In this document: positions 9,301 through 18,222 of the stretch, piece after piece | Layout: every line of letters begins with the position of its first letter | How positions within the stretch are numbered: position 1 is the first letter of the stretch | Origin: Sphingomonadaceae bacterium | GTDB taxonomy: Bacteria; Pseudomonadota; Alphaproteobacteria; Sphingomonadales; Sphingomonadaceae | DNA length: 60,775 nt | NCBI GenBank assembly: GCA_947477745.1 | Contig: CANJUF010000018.1 | Location: 1 to 60,775, forward strand | Direction of reading: 5' to 3' | The notes under the pieces: model-generated | Told to the model about the DNA's origin: nothing | The model's input: only the letters and a program-made list of their open reading frames with translations | Database searches by the model: none | Made by a program: the position numbers and the translations under genes

Positions 9301-9977
9301 ATATGGTCGAGCCGCCGCCCGCGGTCCTTCTCCTGCCAGAAGGTGCGGTAGGACCACCAGGTCCAGTTCCGCTCGGGCGCGGGGATGTGCTTGCGGCCAA
9401 GATCGACCCAGCCGTGCGCATCGCGAAACATGCCGAGCGTCTCGACCTCGATCGGTGTGTGGCTGACAACCTTGAGCAGCGCCTTGTGGTCATAAACGTC
9501 GCAATCGAGCGGGGCGACGTTGAAATCACCCGCGATCAGGGTGGGCCGCTCGATCGCTTCGGCCCAGCGGGTCATGCGGCCAAGGAAATCGAGCTTCTGG
9601 CCGAACTTGGGATTGACCTCGCGGTCGGCGATGTCCCCGCCGGCGGGGATATAGACGTTCTCGAGCACCATGCCCTGCCCCGCGCCGCCCAGCTCGATGC
9701 CGACATGGCGCGCCTCGCCGTTGTCCTGCCAGTTGTACCGGCTGAATTCGGTGGCAGGCAGGCGGCTGACTGTGGCGACGCCGTGGTAGCCCTTCTGGCC
9801 GTGGACGAAGCGGTGGACGTAGCCGAGCCGCTCGAACATCTCGTGCGGGAACTTGTCTTCGGCGCACTTGATCTCCTGCAGGCACAGCACGTCGGGTTCG
9901 TGCTCGCGCAGGAAGCGTTCGACCTGATCGATGCGCAGACGCACCGAATTGATGTTCCAGGTGGCGATGGAGATCAT
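9186..9977 (-). CDS. xthA: Exodeoxyribonuclease III
   Basis: An apurinic/apyrimidinic endonuclease and 3'-exonuclease for base excision repair, 263 residues, the usual family length. Motifs of the endonuclease/exonuclease/phosphatase fold are complete: TWNINSVR at the N-terminus, CLQEIK (metal-binding Glu34), GDFNVAP near 150 and the C-terminal SDHVP histidine. The gene is just upstream of ribA on the same strand and is probably co-transcribed with it. The N-terminus MISIATWN fixes the start. Confidence 0.96.
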   Translation of the reverse strand: MISIATWNINSVRLRIDQVERFLREHEPDVLCLQEIKCAEDKFPHEMFERLGYVHRFVHGQKGYHGVATVSRLPATEFSRYNWQDNGEARHVGIELGGAGQGMVLENVYIPAGGDIADREVNPKFGQKLDFLGRMTRWAEAIERPTLIAGDFNVAPLDCDVYDHKALLKVVSHTPIEVETLGMFRDAHGWVDLGRKHIPAPERNWTWWSYRTFWQEKDRGRRLDHMWASPDLAAQSRAHRFVEDTRRWEQPSDHVPLITEFDL

Positions 9978-10001
9978 GGCTGGCGTTTATACGGTGCAGG
10001 G

Positions 10002-10043
10002 CAAAAGAAAACCCTCGTCCCGGGGGCAAGTGGGACGAGGGTT
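10002..10043 (-). terminator. Strong intrinsic terminator
   Basis: A perfect 12-base stem (10010-10021 with 10032-10043, loop of 10) is followed on the minus strand by a TTTTCTTTT tract. It would end transcripts from lolA or from the candidate sRNA before they reach xthA. Confidence 0.85.
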
Positions 10044-10205
10044 CCTTTAAGCGTTCGTCACGCTAGATCCGAAGCAACCTTTTCAGGAGGCGCGGGCAAC
10101 AGGGGGGAAACCCGCCTCAGCCGCTCCGGATATTCGTAATTTAGGGCTTTTCCGCTTTCTGCCAAGTGAACATGGGGGGGTATTTTGTCGTAGTTTGTCG
10201 CAACA
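10005..10205 (-). ncRNA. Candidate small RNA downstream of lolA
   Basis: About 190 non-coding bases separate the lolA stop from a strong terminator. Read on the minus strand they contain an AT-rich promoter-like stretch (around 10195-10220). A GC stem of the GAGGCGGG/CCC-GCCTC type follows, then a small AGCGT/ACGCT hairpin, then the terminator hairpin with a T-rich tail. This succession of stems ending in an intrinsic terminator is typical of an sRNA, but a long lolA 3' UTR is equally possible. No known family is recognised. Both ends are approximate. Confidence 0.35.
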
Positions 10206-10235
10206 TTTGCACATAATACGGCGACCCGCCCCACA

Positions 10236-10895
10236 TCATCGACGAACCCTTGGACGCGGATCGCGCCATGTAAACGCGCGGTCAGCCACGGCCGCACCAT
10301 AACGGTGATTCGTGAGGCGAATCGTGGTGCGCTGGTTCTGCGAGTCGAGCGCCACCCAGCTAACCAGTTCAAGCCCGCCCGGGGCCGAAGGCTGACGCAT
10401 AAACACCAGGGTGATCACGCCGTATTCGGGATGCTTGGTATCGCGCACCTCGATGCTGACCACATCGGGATTGCCGGTGGGCCGAAGCGTACCATAGCGC
10501 TTCACATCGCGGTTGGGATCGAGCAGCGCGCCAAGCGGGCTGTTCTTGATCGGCCAGCGTTGCACCTGGCTGACGTCGTAGTCGACCATGGTCAGCGACC
10601 TGCCATCGCCGACGATCAGCATGTTGACCGATTTTTCGTATTCGAAGCGGATGCGACCCGGACGCTTGAGCGTCAGCTTGCCGCGCAGCACCTGCCCGCT
10701 ACGGTCGGACTGGGTGAAATCGGCGGTCAGTGTCGAGATGCCGCGCAGCGCGGCCACCGCCTGGTCGAGCGCGGCCGCACCGCTTTGCGACGCAGCAGGC
10801 ACCTGCGCGAGCGCCGATACGATCGGCACGAGAACGCCGCAAAGCACGAGCGCGCTTGCGGCGATGAATGCAAGAAGAGGTTTGATCGGGTTCAT
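10236..10895 (-). CDS. LolA-like outer-membrane lipoprotein carrier
   Basis: A 219-residue periplasmic protein with a signal peptide (hydrophobic residues 8-30, cleavage after about ALAQ). The LolA-type fold motifs are TADFTQSDRSGQVLRGKLTLKRPGR in two parts near residues 58-85 and RFEYEK. Members of this family ferry lipoproteins from the LolCDE complex across the periplasm. The ATG at 10895 is chosen because it puts the signal peptide at the N-terminus; an upstream in-frame ATG at 11012 would run into the rpmG region. It is transcribed in the same direction as rpmG, 85 bases away. Confidence 0.85.
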   Translation of the reverse strand: MNPIKPLLAFIAASALVLCGVLVPIVSALAQVPAASQSGAAALDQAVAALRGISTLTADFTQSDRSGQVLRGKLTLKRPGRIRFEYEKSVNMLIVGDGRSLTMVDYDVSQVQRWPIKNSPLGALLDPNRDVKRYGTLRPTGNPDVVSIEVRDTKHPEYGVITLVFMRQPSAPGGLELVSWVALDSQNQRTTIRLTNHRYGAAVADRAFTWRDPRPRVRR

Positions 10896-10980
10896 GGCCT
10901 TGGCTTTGGCATCAGGGCGTTGAACCCACAGTGAACCCGATTGTTTCCCGGCAAGACCGGCCAAGCCGGCCAGAAGCGGG

Positions 10981-11148
10981 TTACTTGATCTTGGCTTCCT
11001 TGAACTCGACATGCTTGCGCACGACCGGATCGTACTTGCGGAAGCTCATCTTCTCGGTCGTGTTGCGCGGGTTCTTCTTCGTGACGTAGAAGAAGCCGGT
11101 GTCGGCGGTGGAAACCAGCCTGATCTTTACGGTTGCGGGCTTCGCCAT
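10981..11148 (-). CDS. rpmG: 50S ribosomal protein L33
   Basis: A 55-residue basic protein beginning [18 protein letters not shown] and ending VEFKEAKIK, clearly bacterial L33. It has no CxxC zinc ribbon, so it is the zinc-independent form ([11 protein letters not shown] replaces the cysteine positions). The start is set by the conserved MAKPA N-terminus. Confidence 0.96.
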   Translation of the reverse strand: MAKPATVKIRLVSTADTGFFYVTKKNPRNTTEKMSFRKYDPVVRKHVEFKEAKIK

Positions 11149-11173
11149 TGCTCAAGTCCTGAAAACAACGAGA

Positions 11174-11191
11174 GCGGCGAAAATGCGCCGC
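11174..11191 (-). terminator. Possible terminator after uppP
   Basis: A 6-base GC stem (11174-11179 with 11186-11191) is followed on the minus strand by a T-rich stretch (TCTCGTTGTTTTC). It lies in the 110-base gap between uppP and rpmG. The stem is short, so the call is tentative. Confidence 0.4.
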
Positions 11192-11258
11192 CCTTCAAGG
11201 ATGCGGCCCTTGCGGCAGGCGGCTGCGAAAGTCAACCCGAAGAGTTGCGCCGCCGCGC

Positions 11259-12074
11259 TCAGATCAGATTGTAAAGCAGCAGCAGCGCTACAAGGCCCGC
11301 GCCGATCCGGTACCAGGCGAAGGGGCCGAAGCCCGACTTGCTGACGAAAGCGACGAAAGCGCGAATCACCACCAGCGCGACTACGAACGATACCGCAAAG
11401 CCAATCGCGATCTCGCTCCAGGCCACCGGCCCGGTCCCCGCCAGCAGCGTCTCGCGGCTGTCCCACAGCTCGAGCGCAGTGGCGCCCAGCATAGTCGGCA
11501 CGGCTAGGAAAAAGCTGAATTCGGCGGCGGTGCGCCGTTCGATTCCCATCGCGAGCGCGCCCATGATCGTCGCGCCCGAGCGGCTGACGCCCGGGATCAT
11601 CGAGATGCACTGGAGCACGCCGACCCCCAGCGCCTGCCGCGCCGGCAGTTCAGCCACGCCGGTAAGCGGACCCTGCCGGGCGAAACGCTCGATCACCAGA
11701 ATGGCAATGCCGCCCGCGATCAACGCCCAGCCGACGATTACAGGGCTGCCGAGCATCACGTCGATATAGTCCTTGAGCGCGAAGCCCAGCACCGCCGAAG
11801 GCAGGAAGCCGAGCAGGATGTTGCGCAGGAACGCCACGCTCTGCGGATGCCAGCGCAGCAGGCCCATGCCCACCGCCCAGAAGGTGCGCCAGTATTGCAC
11901 CACCACGGCGAGGATCGCACCGAGCTGGATGACGACGTTGAACACCTTCCACTGATCGGCATCGTAGCCGAAAATCTCGGCAGCGAGGATCAGGTGCCCG
12001 GTCGAGGAGACTGGAATGAACTCGGTCAGCCCCTCGACAACGCCGAGCAGGACGGCGGTAAGCGTCAGGTCCAT
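11259..12074 (-). CDS. uppP: Undecaprenyl-diphosphate phosphatase
   Basis: Recycles undecaprenyl diphosphate to the monophosphate lipid carrier for peptidoglycan and other surface polymers. It is a 271-residue polytopic membrane protein. It has the family motifs EGLTEFIPVSSTGH near residue 14 and PGVSRSGATI near 165, which together hold the catalytic Glu, Ser and Arg. The start ATG at 12074 (MDLTLT) lies one base after the stop of the M13 peptidase gene, so the two form an operon with the ABC exporter. The longer in-frame reading lies inside the upstream gene and is rejected. Confidence 0.95.
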   Translation of the reverse strand: MDLTLTAVLLGVVEGLTEFIPVSSTGHLILAAEIFGYDADQWKVFNVVIQLGAILAVVVQYWRTFWAVGMGLLRWHPQSVAFLRNILLGFLPSAVLGFALKDYIDVMLGSPVIVGWALIAGGIAILVIERFARQGPLTGVAELPARQALGVGVLQCISMIPGVSRSGATIMGALAMGIERRTAAEFSFFLAVPTMLGATALELWDSRETLLAGTGPVAWSEIAIGFAVSFVVALVVIRAFVAFVSKSGFGPFAWYRIGAGLVALLLLYNLI

Positions 12075-12075
12075 G

Positions 12076-14196
12076 CTACCAGATCCGCACCCGCTGGGCT
12101 GGCGGCAGGTAAAGCGCATCGCCCGGCTTGACCCCGAAGGCGGCGTACCACTCATCGAAATTGCGCACGGTTCCGTTCGCGCGGTACTTCGGCGGCGAGT
12201 GCGGATCGGTGGTCAGATATTCGCGCGCCAGCGCCTCCCTTGCCTTCGAGCGCCAGACCTGCGCGAAGGCGAGAAAGAAGCGCTGGTCGCCGGTAAATCC
12301 GTCGATCACCGGCGCTGGCTTGCCGCCAAGCGAAAGCCGGTAAGCGCGGTAGGCAAGGCTGAGGCCGCCAAGATCGCCGATGTTCTCGCCCATGGTAAGC
12401 TGCGGATCGACGCAGGTCTTGCCCGCATCAAAGGGGCAATAGGTCGCGAACTGAGCGCCCAGCTTCGCCTGCAGCTTGCGGAAGTTGGCCATGTCTGCGG
12501 CGGTCCACCAGTCGCGCAAGTTGCCCTTGCCGTCGGCCTTGGCGCCCTGATCGTCGAAGCCGTGGCCGATCTCGTGGCCGATGACCGCACCGATCGCCCC
12601 GTAGTTGACCGCCGGATCGGCCGAAAGGTTGAAGAACGGCGGCTGGAGGATCGCGGCGGGAAAGGTGATCGCGTTAAGCGAGGAACTGTACTGCGCGTTC
12701 ACCGTGTGGGGAAACAGGCCCCACTCGCTGTCGTCGACCGGCTTGCCGATGCGCGCCATCTGGAAATCGAGCCCCCACTTGTTCGCCGCCATGGCATTGC
12801 CAAGCGGATCGCCGGGCGACAGGACGAGCCCGTCGTAAGTCTTGTACTTATCGGGCGCGCCGATCCGGGGCGTGAACAGATCGAGCTTGGCCTTGGCTTC
12901 CAGGCGCGTTTGCGGTCCCATCCACGCCAGCTCGCGCAGGTTGGCGTCCATCGCGGTGCGCAGGTTGGCGACCAACTCTTCCATCGCCGCGCGCTGCTCG
13001 GGCGGATAGTACTTGGCCGCATAGATCTTGCCGAGCACTTCGCCGATCTGTTCTTCAACCGTATCGATGGCGCGCTTCCAGCGCGGGCGCTGTTCCTGCT
13101 GGCCGCGCAGCACCTTGCCGTAGAACGCGAAGGTCGCCTCGTCGATCTCGCGGGGCAGGACCGCCGCATGGTCCGAAAGGAAGTGTGCCGCAAGCCATGC
13201 CTGCCAGGTCGCCATCGGCGCCTGCTCGATCAGGCCGACAATCGCCGGGGTGCCGCCGCCGAAGCGGGCCGCAGCCTCTGCCTCGCTGATCCCGGCTGTT
13301 TTCAGCTCCTCCGCAGTGGGCGGAAGGTCGTAGACGATCACCGAATCGGGTGAGGCGCCCAGCCCCTGAAGCATGCGCGGCACCAGCGCCGCGGTTCCAT
13401 AAGCGGCGACCTCGCTTGCCGGCACCTTGTTGTAGGTCAGCTCGCGCTCGCGGTAAGAGCTGCGGTTCCAGTGGGTGCGAGCGATCCGGGTCTCGAGCGC
13501 GAACACCGCATCCGCCGCGCCTTTGGGATCCTGATATCCTGCCTTGCCGAGCAGGAAGGCGAGATAGTCCTTATATTTCTCGCGCGCCTCGCGGTAGGTT
13601 TCGGTGTCCTTGAGGTAATAATCGCGGTCCGGCAGGCCGAGGCCGCCTCCCGAGATATAAAACGCGTAGACATCGCTGTTCTTCGCGTCGGGGGCGACAT
13701 CGAAATCGAGCGGCGAGGCAAAGCCGGGCTTGGCGAACAGATCAGCCAGATCCTGCGGCGTCTTCGCGTCCCAAATCGCGCGCAGATAGGGTTGCGCCGG
13801 AGCCAAGCCCGCCGCCTCGATCGCGCCGGTGTCCATGAACGCCTTGTAGGAGGCCGCGAGCCGCGCCTCGTCCGACCCGGGCGGATAGGTGCCGGCAGCG
13901 AAGCCTTCGAGGATTTCCTTGAGCCGGTCTTCCGAACGGTCGCTAAGCGAATCGAACGAACTGATCCGGGTCTTGTCGGCCGGAATTTCGGTGGTGCGGT
14001 TCCATTCACCGTTCACATAGGCGTCGAAATCGTCGCCCGGCTTGACCTTGGTATCCATCCATTTGGTCTGGACGCCGAATGTGCCCCAGTCGTCGACGGC
14101 GCTATCCGCGCCGAGTGCGGGAACGGTGCTCGCGGCAAGGCCGAATGCGCAGGCTGCCGACAGCAGCAGGGGGAAACGCAGTGACAGACGGGTCAT
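12076..14196 (-). CDS. M13-family zinc metallopeptidase (PepO/neprilysin-like)
   Basis: A periplasmic or surface zinc endopeptidase of 706 residues with an N-terminal signal peptide (cleavage after about residue 29, PALGA). The HExxH zinc motif is His541-Glu-Ile-Gly-His545, and the third ligand is Glu604 in ENIGD. The NAQYSSSLNAI motif upstream binds the substrate backbone. The C-terminus reads RVRIW, where most relatives end in a Cys-x-x-Trp motif. The ATG overlaps the stop of the ABC exporter gene (ATGA) and uppP follows directly, so the three genes are one operon. Confidence 0.94.
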   Translation of the reverse strand: MTRLSLRFPLLLSAACAFGLAASTVPALGADSAVDDWGTFGVQTKWMDTKVKPGDDFDAYVNGEWNRTTEIPADKTRISSFDSLSDRSEDRLKEILEGFAAGTYPPGSDEARLAASYKAFMDTGAIEAAGLAPAQPYLRAIWDAKTPQDLADLFAKPGFASPLDFDVAPDAKNSDVYAFYISGGGLGLPDRDYYLKDTETYREAREKYKDYLAFLLGKAGYQDPKGAADAVFALETRIARTHWNRSSYRERELTYNKVPASEVAAYGTAALVPRMLQGLGASPDSVIVYDLPPTAEELKTAGISEAEAAARFGGGTPAIVGLIEQAPMATWQAWLAAHFLSDHAAVLPREIDEATFAFYGKVLRGQQEQRPRWKRAIDTVEEQIGEVLGKIYAAKYYPPEQRAAMEELVANLRTAMDANLRELAWMGPQTRLEAKAKLDLFTPRIGAPDKYKTYDGLVLSPGDPLGNAMAANKWGLDFQMARIGKPVDDSEWGLFPHTVNAQYSSSLNAITFPAAILQPPFFNLSADPAVNYGAIGAVIGHEIGHGFDDQGAKADGKGNLRDWWTAADMANFRKLQAKLGAQFATYCPFDAGKTCVDPQLTMGENIGDLGGLSLAYRAYRLSLGGKPAPVIDGFTGDQRFFLAFAQVWRSKAREALAREYLTTDPHSPPKYRANGTVRNFDEWYAAFGVKPGDALYLPPAQRVRIW

Positions 14197-16061
14197 AGGG
14201 GCTCCGGGACGGTTGCGGGACTATCGAACTGGAGGGAGGCGAGCCGGGCGTAAAGCCCGCCCGATAGCGAAAGCGCCTCGTGCGTGCCCTGCTCGACAAT
14301 GCGCCCGCCATCCATCACGACGATACGATCGGCATTTCGAACGGTTGCAAGCCGGTGCGCGATCACAAGCGTGGTACGGTGCGCCATCAGTGCTTCGAGC
14401 GCAGCTTGGACCAGCCCTTCGCTCTCGGCGTCGAGCGCGCTGGTCGCCTCGTCGAGCAGCAGGATCGGCGCATCGCGCAGGATCGCGCGGGCAATGGCGA
14501 TGCGCTGGCGCTGGCCGCCCGAAATCCGCGCACCGTCCTCGCCGAGGAAGGTGTCGAGCCCTTCGGGCAGATCGCGCAGGAACTGGAATGCATTGGCTGA
14601 GCGCGCTGCTTCCCACAACTCCTCGTCGCTGGCTTCCCACTTGCCGTAGCGCAGGTTGTCGCGCGCGCTCGCGGCGAACAGCACGCCTTCCTGCGGCACC
14701 AGCGCGATCCGCTGGCGGATATCGGCTGGATCGGCGGAGGACAGCGGCACGCCGTCCAGCTTGATCGTGCCAGCCTGCGGATCGTAGAACCGCTCGGCAA
14801 GCTGAAACAGCGTCGATTTGCCGGCGCCAGACGGGCCGACGATGGCGACCGTCTCGCCCGGATCGATCTTGAGCGTGAAGTCGGCCAGCGCCGCGACTTC
14901 GGGCCGGGAAGGATATCGGAAAGTCACGTTTTCGAAGGCAAGCTGGCCGCGCGGCGGATCTGGCAGCGCCACCGGCTTTGCAGGCGGAGCAATGCTCGGC
15001 CGCTCGGAGAGAAGCTCGCTCAGCCGGCTGGCCGCACCGGCTCCGCGCACAAGATCGCCGTAAACTTCGGCCAGCGCGCCGAACGAACCGGCCACGAGGC
15101 CGCCGGTAATCACGAAGGCAGCAATGGTGCCGCCGCTGATCGCGCCTGTCGCCACGCCCAGCGCGCCGCGCCACATGAGCAGCGTGATCGCCCCGAATAC
15201 CAGGAAGATCACCACGGCAGTCATCACCGCGCGGATTGTGATGCGCCGCTTGGCGGTTGCGAAAGTGCGTTCGACCGTCGCGGCGAAGCGGTCGGCCTCG
15301 CGGCCTTCCTGGTTGAACGCCTGGACCACGCGCAAGGCGCCGAGCACTTCGGTCGTGAGCGCGCCGATGTCGGCGATGCGGTCCTGGCTGGTGCGAGACA
15401 CTGCTTGAAGGCGCCTGCCGAACAGCACCAGCGGCACGATGACCACCGGAATCCCGGCAATCAGCCCGAGCGTGAGCTGCGGCGCGAGGGTGAACAGGTA
15501 GACCGTGCCGCCGATCGCCATAATGACGTTGCGCAGCGCCACCGATACGGTGGTGCCCACCACCTGCTCGACGATGGCGGTGTCCGCGGTCATCCGCGAG
15601 GAGATTTCCTTGGGGCTGTTGTCCTCGAAGAAGCTGGGCGAAAGGCGCATCAGGTTGCGGTTTACGCCAAGGCGGATATCGGCGACGACCCGCTCGCCGA
15701 GCCAGGAGACCATGTAGAACCTGACCGCCGTGCCAAGCGCCAGCACGACCACGATCAGCAGCAGGTACTCGAACCAGCGGCCAATGTCCGCCGGGTTGCC
15801 GCCTGCGGCAAAGCCCCGGTCGATGATCAGGCGAAATCCCGCCGGGATCGCCAGCGTCGCCAGCGCGGTGACGATGAGCGCCATGCCCGCCACGGCGACG
15901 CGTCCCGGATAGTGCGCGGCGGCGGCGAAAACCATGCGCAGCGGGCCAAGGTTGCGCTTGGCAGGCTGCTCGTCGCTTGTGGCTGGCGCCAGGCCGGGAT
16001 CGGCCGCAAGCGCGAGATCTGCGGCGACGGGAGGGCTTTGAACGGGTTCGGGAGAATTCAT
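14193..16061 (-). CDS. ABC exporter, fused permease and ATPase (MsbA-type)
   Basis: A half-transporter of 622 residues: a six-helix transmembrane domain (about residues 40-350), then a nucleotide-binding domain. Walker A GPSGAGKST begins near residue 409, signature ISGGQRQR near 515, Walker B ILLLDEATSALD near 537 and the H-loop IAHRLATV near 570. It probably exports lipids or amphiphiles, but the substrate is not deducible. The ATG at 16061 (MNSPEP) is preferred over an upstream ATG at 16163, which falls on the PhaR-like box. It is the first gene of the ABC-pepO-uppP operon. Confidence 0.9.
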   Translation of the reverse strand: MNSPEPVQSPPVAADLALAADPGLAPATSDEQPAKRNLGPLRMVFAAAAHYPGRVAVAGMALIVTALATLAIPAGFRLIIDRGFAAGGNPADIGRWFEYLLLIVVVLALGTAVRFYMVSWLGERVVADIRLGVNRNLMRLSPSFFEDNSPKEISSRMTADTAIVEQVVGTTVSVALRNVIMAIGGTVYLFTLAPQLTLGLIAGIPVVIVPLVLFGRRLQAVSRTSQDRIADIGALTTEVLGALRVVQAFNQEGREADRFAATVERTFATAKRRITIRAVMTAVVIFLVFGAITLLMWRGALGVATGAISGGTIAAFVITGGLVAGSFGALAEVYGDLVRGAGAASRLSELLSERPSIAPPAKPVALPDPPRGQLAFENVTFRYPSRPEVAALADFTLKIDPGETVAIVGPSGAGKSTLFQLAERFYDPQAGTIKLDGVPLSSADPADIRQRIALVPQEGVLFAASARDNLRYGKWEASDEELWEAARSANAFQFLRDLPEGLDTFLGEDGARISGGQRQRIAIARAILRDAPILLLDEATSALDAESEGLVQAALEALMAHRTTLVIAHRLATVRNADRIVVMDGGRIVEQGTHEALSLSGGLYARLASLQFDSPATVPEPL

Positions 16062-16147
16062 CGCGCGCTCCCTTACAACCTGCGTTCGCGAAGGGAAAGC
16101 GGTCGCAAGATCAACCGCGCAGCTTTGATTCGCCTGTCGCAAAATGA

Positions 16148-16168
16148 CCATTGTGCATTGCACAATGG
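16148..16168. promoter_or_regulatory. PhaR-like operator upstream of phaZ
   Basis: A 21-base inverted repeat, CCATTGTGC-ATT-GCACAATGG, lies in the intergenic region between the divergent ABC exporter and phaZ genes, about 75 bases before the phaZ start. Its core TTGTGCAnTGCA recurs twice upstream of the phasin gene. PHA-responsive repressors of the PhaR type bind TGC-rich repeats in related bacteria. The assignment is inferred from the shared motif and the gene functions. Confidence 0.6.
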
Positions 16169-16231
16169 CTTAACCGGGGGCACATATACCAGGAACGAGG
16201 CGGAAAGCCGCCCGTTACATGACGCGTTCGC

Positions 16232-16236
16232 AGGAG
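16232..16236 (+). promoter_or_regulatory. Shine-Dalgarno deciding the phaZ start
   Basis: AGGAG lies 6 bases before the TTG at 16243 and downstream of the ATG at 16219. This supports translation from the TTG. Confidence 0.65.
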
Positions 16237-16242
16237 ATTTTG

Positions 16243-17490
16243 TTGCTTTACAATGCATACGAGCTGCAGCGCACCATGCTGAGCGGTGCTGCAACCTGGG
16301 CCTCGGTCACCTCCGAACTGCTGACCAATCCTTCGCTGCCGATGGGATATTTCGGGATCGGCCCGGTCGTGGCTTCCGCGCTCGAAGTGTTTGCCCATGC
16401 CACCGCGCCGCGCGGCAAGCCCGCGTTTGGCATCGAAACGGTGAGCACCGGCGGCAAGGAACACCGCGTCACCGAGGCGATCGTGCTGCACAAGCCGTTC
16501 GGCAACCTGCTGCGCTTTTCGCACGAAGGGCTGCCCGAAGACGCGCCCCGGCTGTTGATCGTCGCGCCGATGAGCGGGCACTACGCCACGCTGCTGCGCG
16601 GAACCGTGGCGCGGATGCTCGAAAACTCGGTCGTCTATATTACCGACTGGGCCGACGCGAAGATGGTGCCGACCGAAGTCGGCCGCTTCGATCTCGACGA
16701 CTATATTGACTATGTGATCGCCTTCCTCGAATTCATCGGCCCCGGCGCGCATGCGCTCGCGGTGTGCCAGCCTTCAGTGCCCACGCTTGCCGCCACGGCG
16801 GTAATGGCGGCGCAGGACAACCCGTGCCGGCCAGCTTCGCTGACCATGATGGGCGGGCCGATCGACACCCGCGAATCGCCCACCTCGGTCAATGATGTCG
16901 CCATGCAACGCCCGATCACCTGGTTCGAGCACACCGTCGTCGCCACGGTGCCGCTCACCTATCCGGGTGCAGGCCGCAAGGTCTATCCCGGCTTCCTGCA
17001 GCTCGCCGGGTTCCTGTCGATGAACCTGGGCGCACACATGATGAGCCACTACGCGATGTTCAAGCATCTCGTCGCCGGCGACGATGACAGCGCCGATTCG
17101 ACGAAGGCGTTCTACGATGAATACCGCTCGGTGTGCGACATGACCGCCGAATTCTATCTCCAGACAGTCGAAACCGTGTTCCAGCGCCACGCCCTGCCCA
17201 AAGGCGAATTCGTCCACCGCGGCAATGTGGTCGATCTCGGCGCGATTACCGACACAGCGATCCTTGCCATCGAGGGCGAGCGCGACGACATCTCGGGCCT
17301 CGGCCAGACCAAGGCCGCGCTCAAGCACACCACCCGCCTGCCCGACGCGCGCAAGAAGTATTTCATGGCGCCCAATGTCGGCCATTACGGCATCTTCAAC
17401 GGCCGCAAGTGGCGCGAGGAAATCGCCCCAGTGGTCGAAAGCTGGATCGCCGCGCACGAGGCCAAGCGCCCTCTGAAAGCCGTGGCCTGA
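16243..17490 (+). CDS. phaZ: Intracellular polyhydroxyalkanoate depolymerase
   Basis: Breaks down stored PHA granules in the cytoplasm, releasing hydroxyacyl units. About 415 residues with an alpha/beta-hydrolase fold. The nucleophile motif is AVCQPSVP with Cys175 instead of Ser, as in the PhaZ1 type of intracellular depolymerases. NVGHYGIFNGR near the C-terminus supplies the catalytic His. The TTG at 16243 is chosen because it follows AGGAG and gives an N-terminus LLYNAYELQR that fits the family. The ATG at 16219 would add eight residues and lies before that site. A PhaR-like operator precedes the gene. Confidence 0.93.
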   Translation: MLYNAYELQRTMLSGAATWASVTSELLTNPSLPMGYFGIGPVVASALEVFAHATAPRGKPAFGIETVSTGGKEHRVTEAIVLHKPFGNLLRFSHEGLPEDAPRLLIVAPMSGHYATLLRGTVARMLENSVVYITDWADAKMVPTEVGRFDLDDYIDYVIAFLEFIGPGAHALAVCQPSVPTLAATAVMAAQDNPCRPASLTMMGGPIDTRESPTSVNDVAMQRPITWFEHTVVATVPLTYPGAGRKVYPGFLQLAGFLSMNLGAHMMSHYAMFKHLVAGDDDSADSTKAFYDEYRSVCDMTAEFYLQTVETVFQRHALPKGEFVHRGNVVDLGAITDTAILAIEGERDDISGLGQTKAALKHTTRLPDARKKYFMAPNVGHYGIFNGRKWREEIAPVVESWIAAHEAKRPLKAVA

Positions 17491-17556
17491 CTGTGCAGCC
17501 CTTGCCCCGCGCGCTCGGTGCTGGCATTTTCGGTGAAATGCTGCTACAAATGACCG

Positions 17557-18177
17557 ATGGCCGGAGCGATTGACAGGCGCGCGATGCTGGTGGGAAGTGC
17601 CGCTGTTGGCGCTTCGCTATGCCTGCCCGCGCGCGCCGCGACAGCAAGCCCGCTCACTCCTTACGAGCGCCGCGTAGCCGAAACCGCAGTGGCGCAGCGC
17701 AATCGCATGATGGGGCAGCTGTGGCAGAAAGACTTTGTCGGGATCGCCGATTTCGCGCTGCCTTCGTGGCGACCGCGCATGCATCTGGTCTCGATGGAAA
17801 GCGGCACGGTGCGCTCATTCCTGCTGTCGCACGGCAAGGGTTCGGACCTCGAACATGACGGCTGGCTCAAGCAGTTCTCCGACCAGCCGGGATCCGAGGC
17901 GACCTCGCGCGGCGCCTTCCGCACCGACGAATGGTACACCGGCAAATACGGCATCTCGCTGCGGCTGACGGGGCTCGACCCTGACAACGCCACCGCGCTC
18001 GAACGCCATATCGTTATCCATCCGGCCTGGTATGCCGAGGCCGACATGATCCCCAAGTGGGGCAAGCTGGGCCGCAGCTCGGGCTGCTTCGCGCTCGGCC
18101 AGCGCGACTATGCCGACACCCTGACGAGCCTCTACGGCGGGCGGCTGCTGTTCGCCGACCGCATCGGCGAGGCTTGA
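17557..18177 (+). CDS. Murein L,D-transpeptidase catalytic-domain protein
   Basis: A 206-residue exported protein. The N-terminus DRRAMLVGSAAVGASL resembles a Tat signal (twin Arg). The mature part has the YkuD-like motif family of PF13645 type, with the catalytic Cys in GRSSGCFAL near residue 178 and a conserved HIVIHPAWYAE histidine. It probably modifies or binds peptidoglycan in the periplasm. It follows phaZ on the same strand after 66 bases, with no obvious functional link. Confidence 0.82.
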   Translation: MAGAIDRRAMLVGSAAVGASLCLPARAATASPLTPYERRVAETAVAQRNRMMGQLWQKDFVGIADFALPSWRPRMHLVSMESGTVRSFLLSHGKGSDLEHDGWLKQFSDQPGSEATSRGAFRTDEWYTGKYGISLRLTGLDPDNATALERHIVIHPAWYAEADMIPKWGKLGRSSGCFALGQRDYADTLTSLYGGRLLFADRIGEA

Positions 18178-18222
18178 GCGCACCGCATCGACACAGTCGG
18201 TACACGGTGTTACGGAAATCTT

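Noticed and set aside
10058..10372. A 104-codon minus-strand frame across the lolA 3' end
   Set aside because: It overlaps lolA in another frame, has no family features, and covers the structured non-coding stretch before the terminator.
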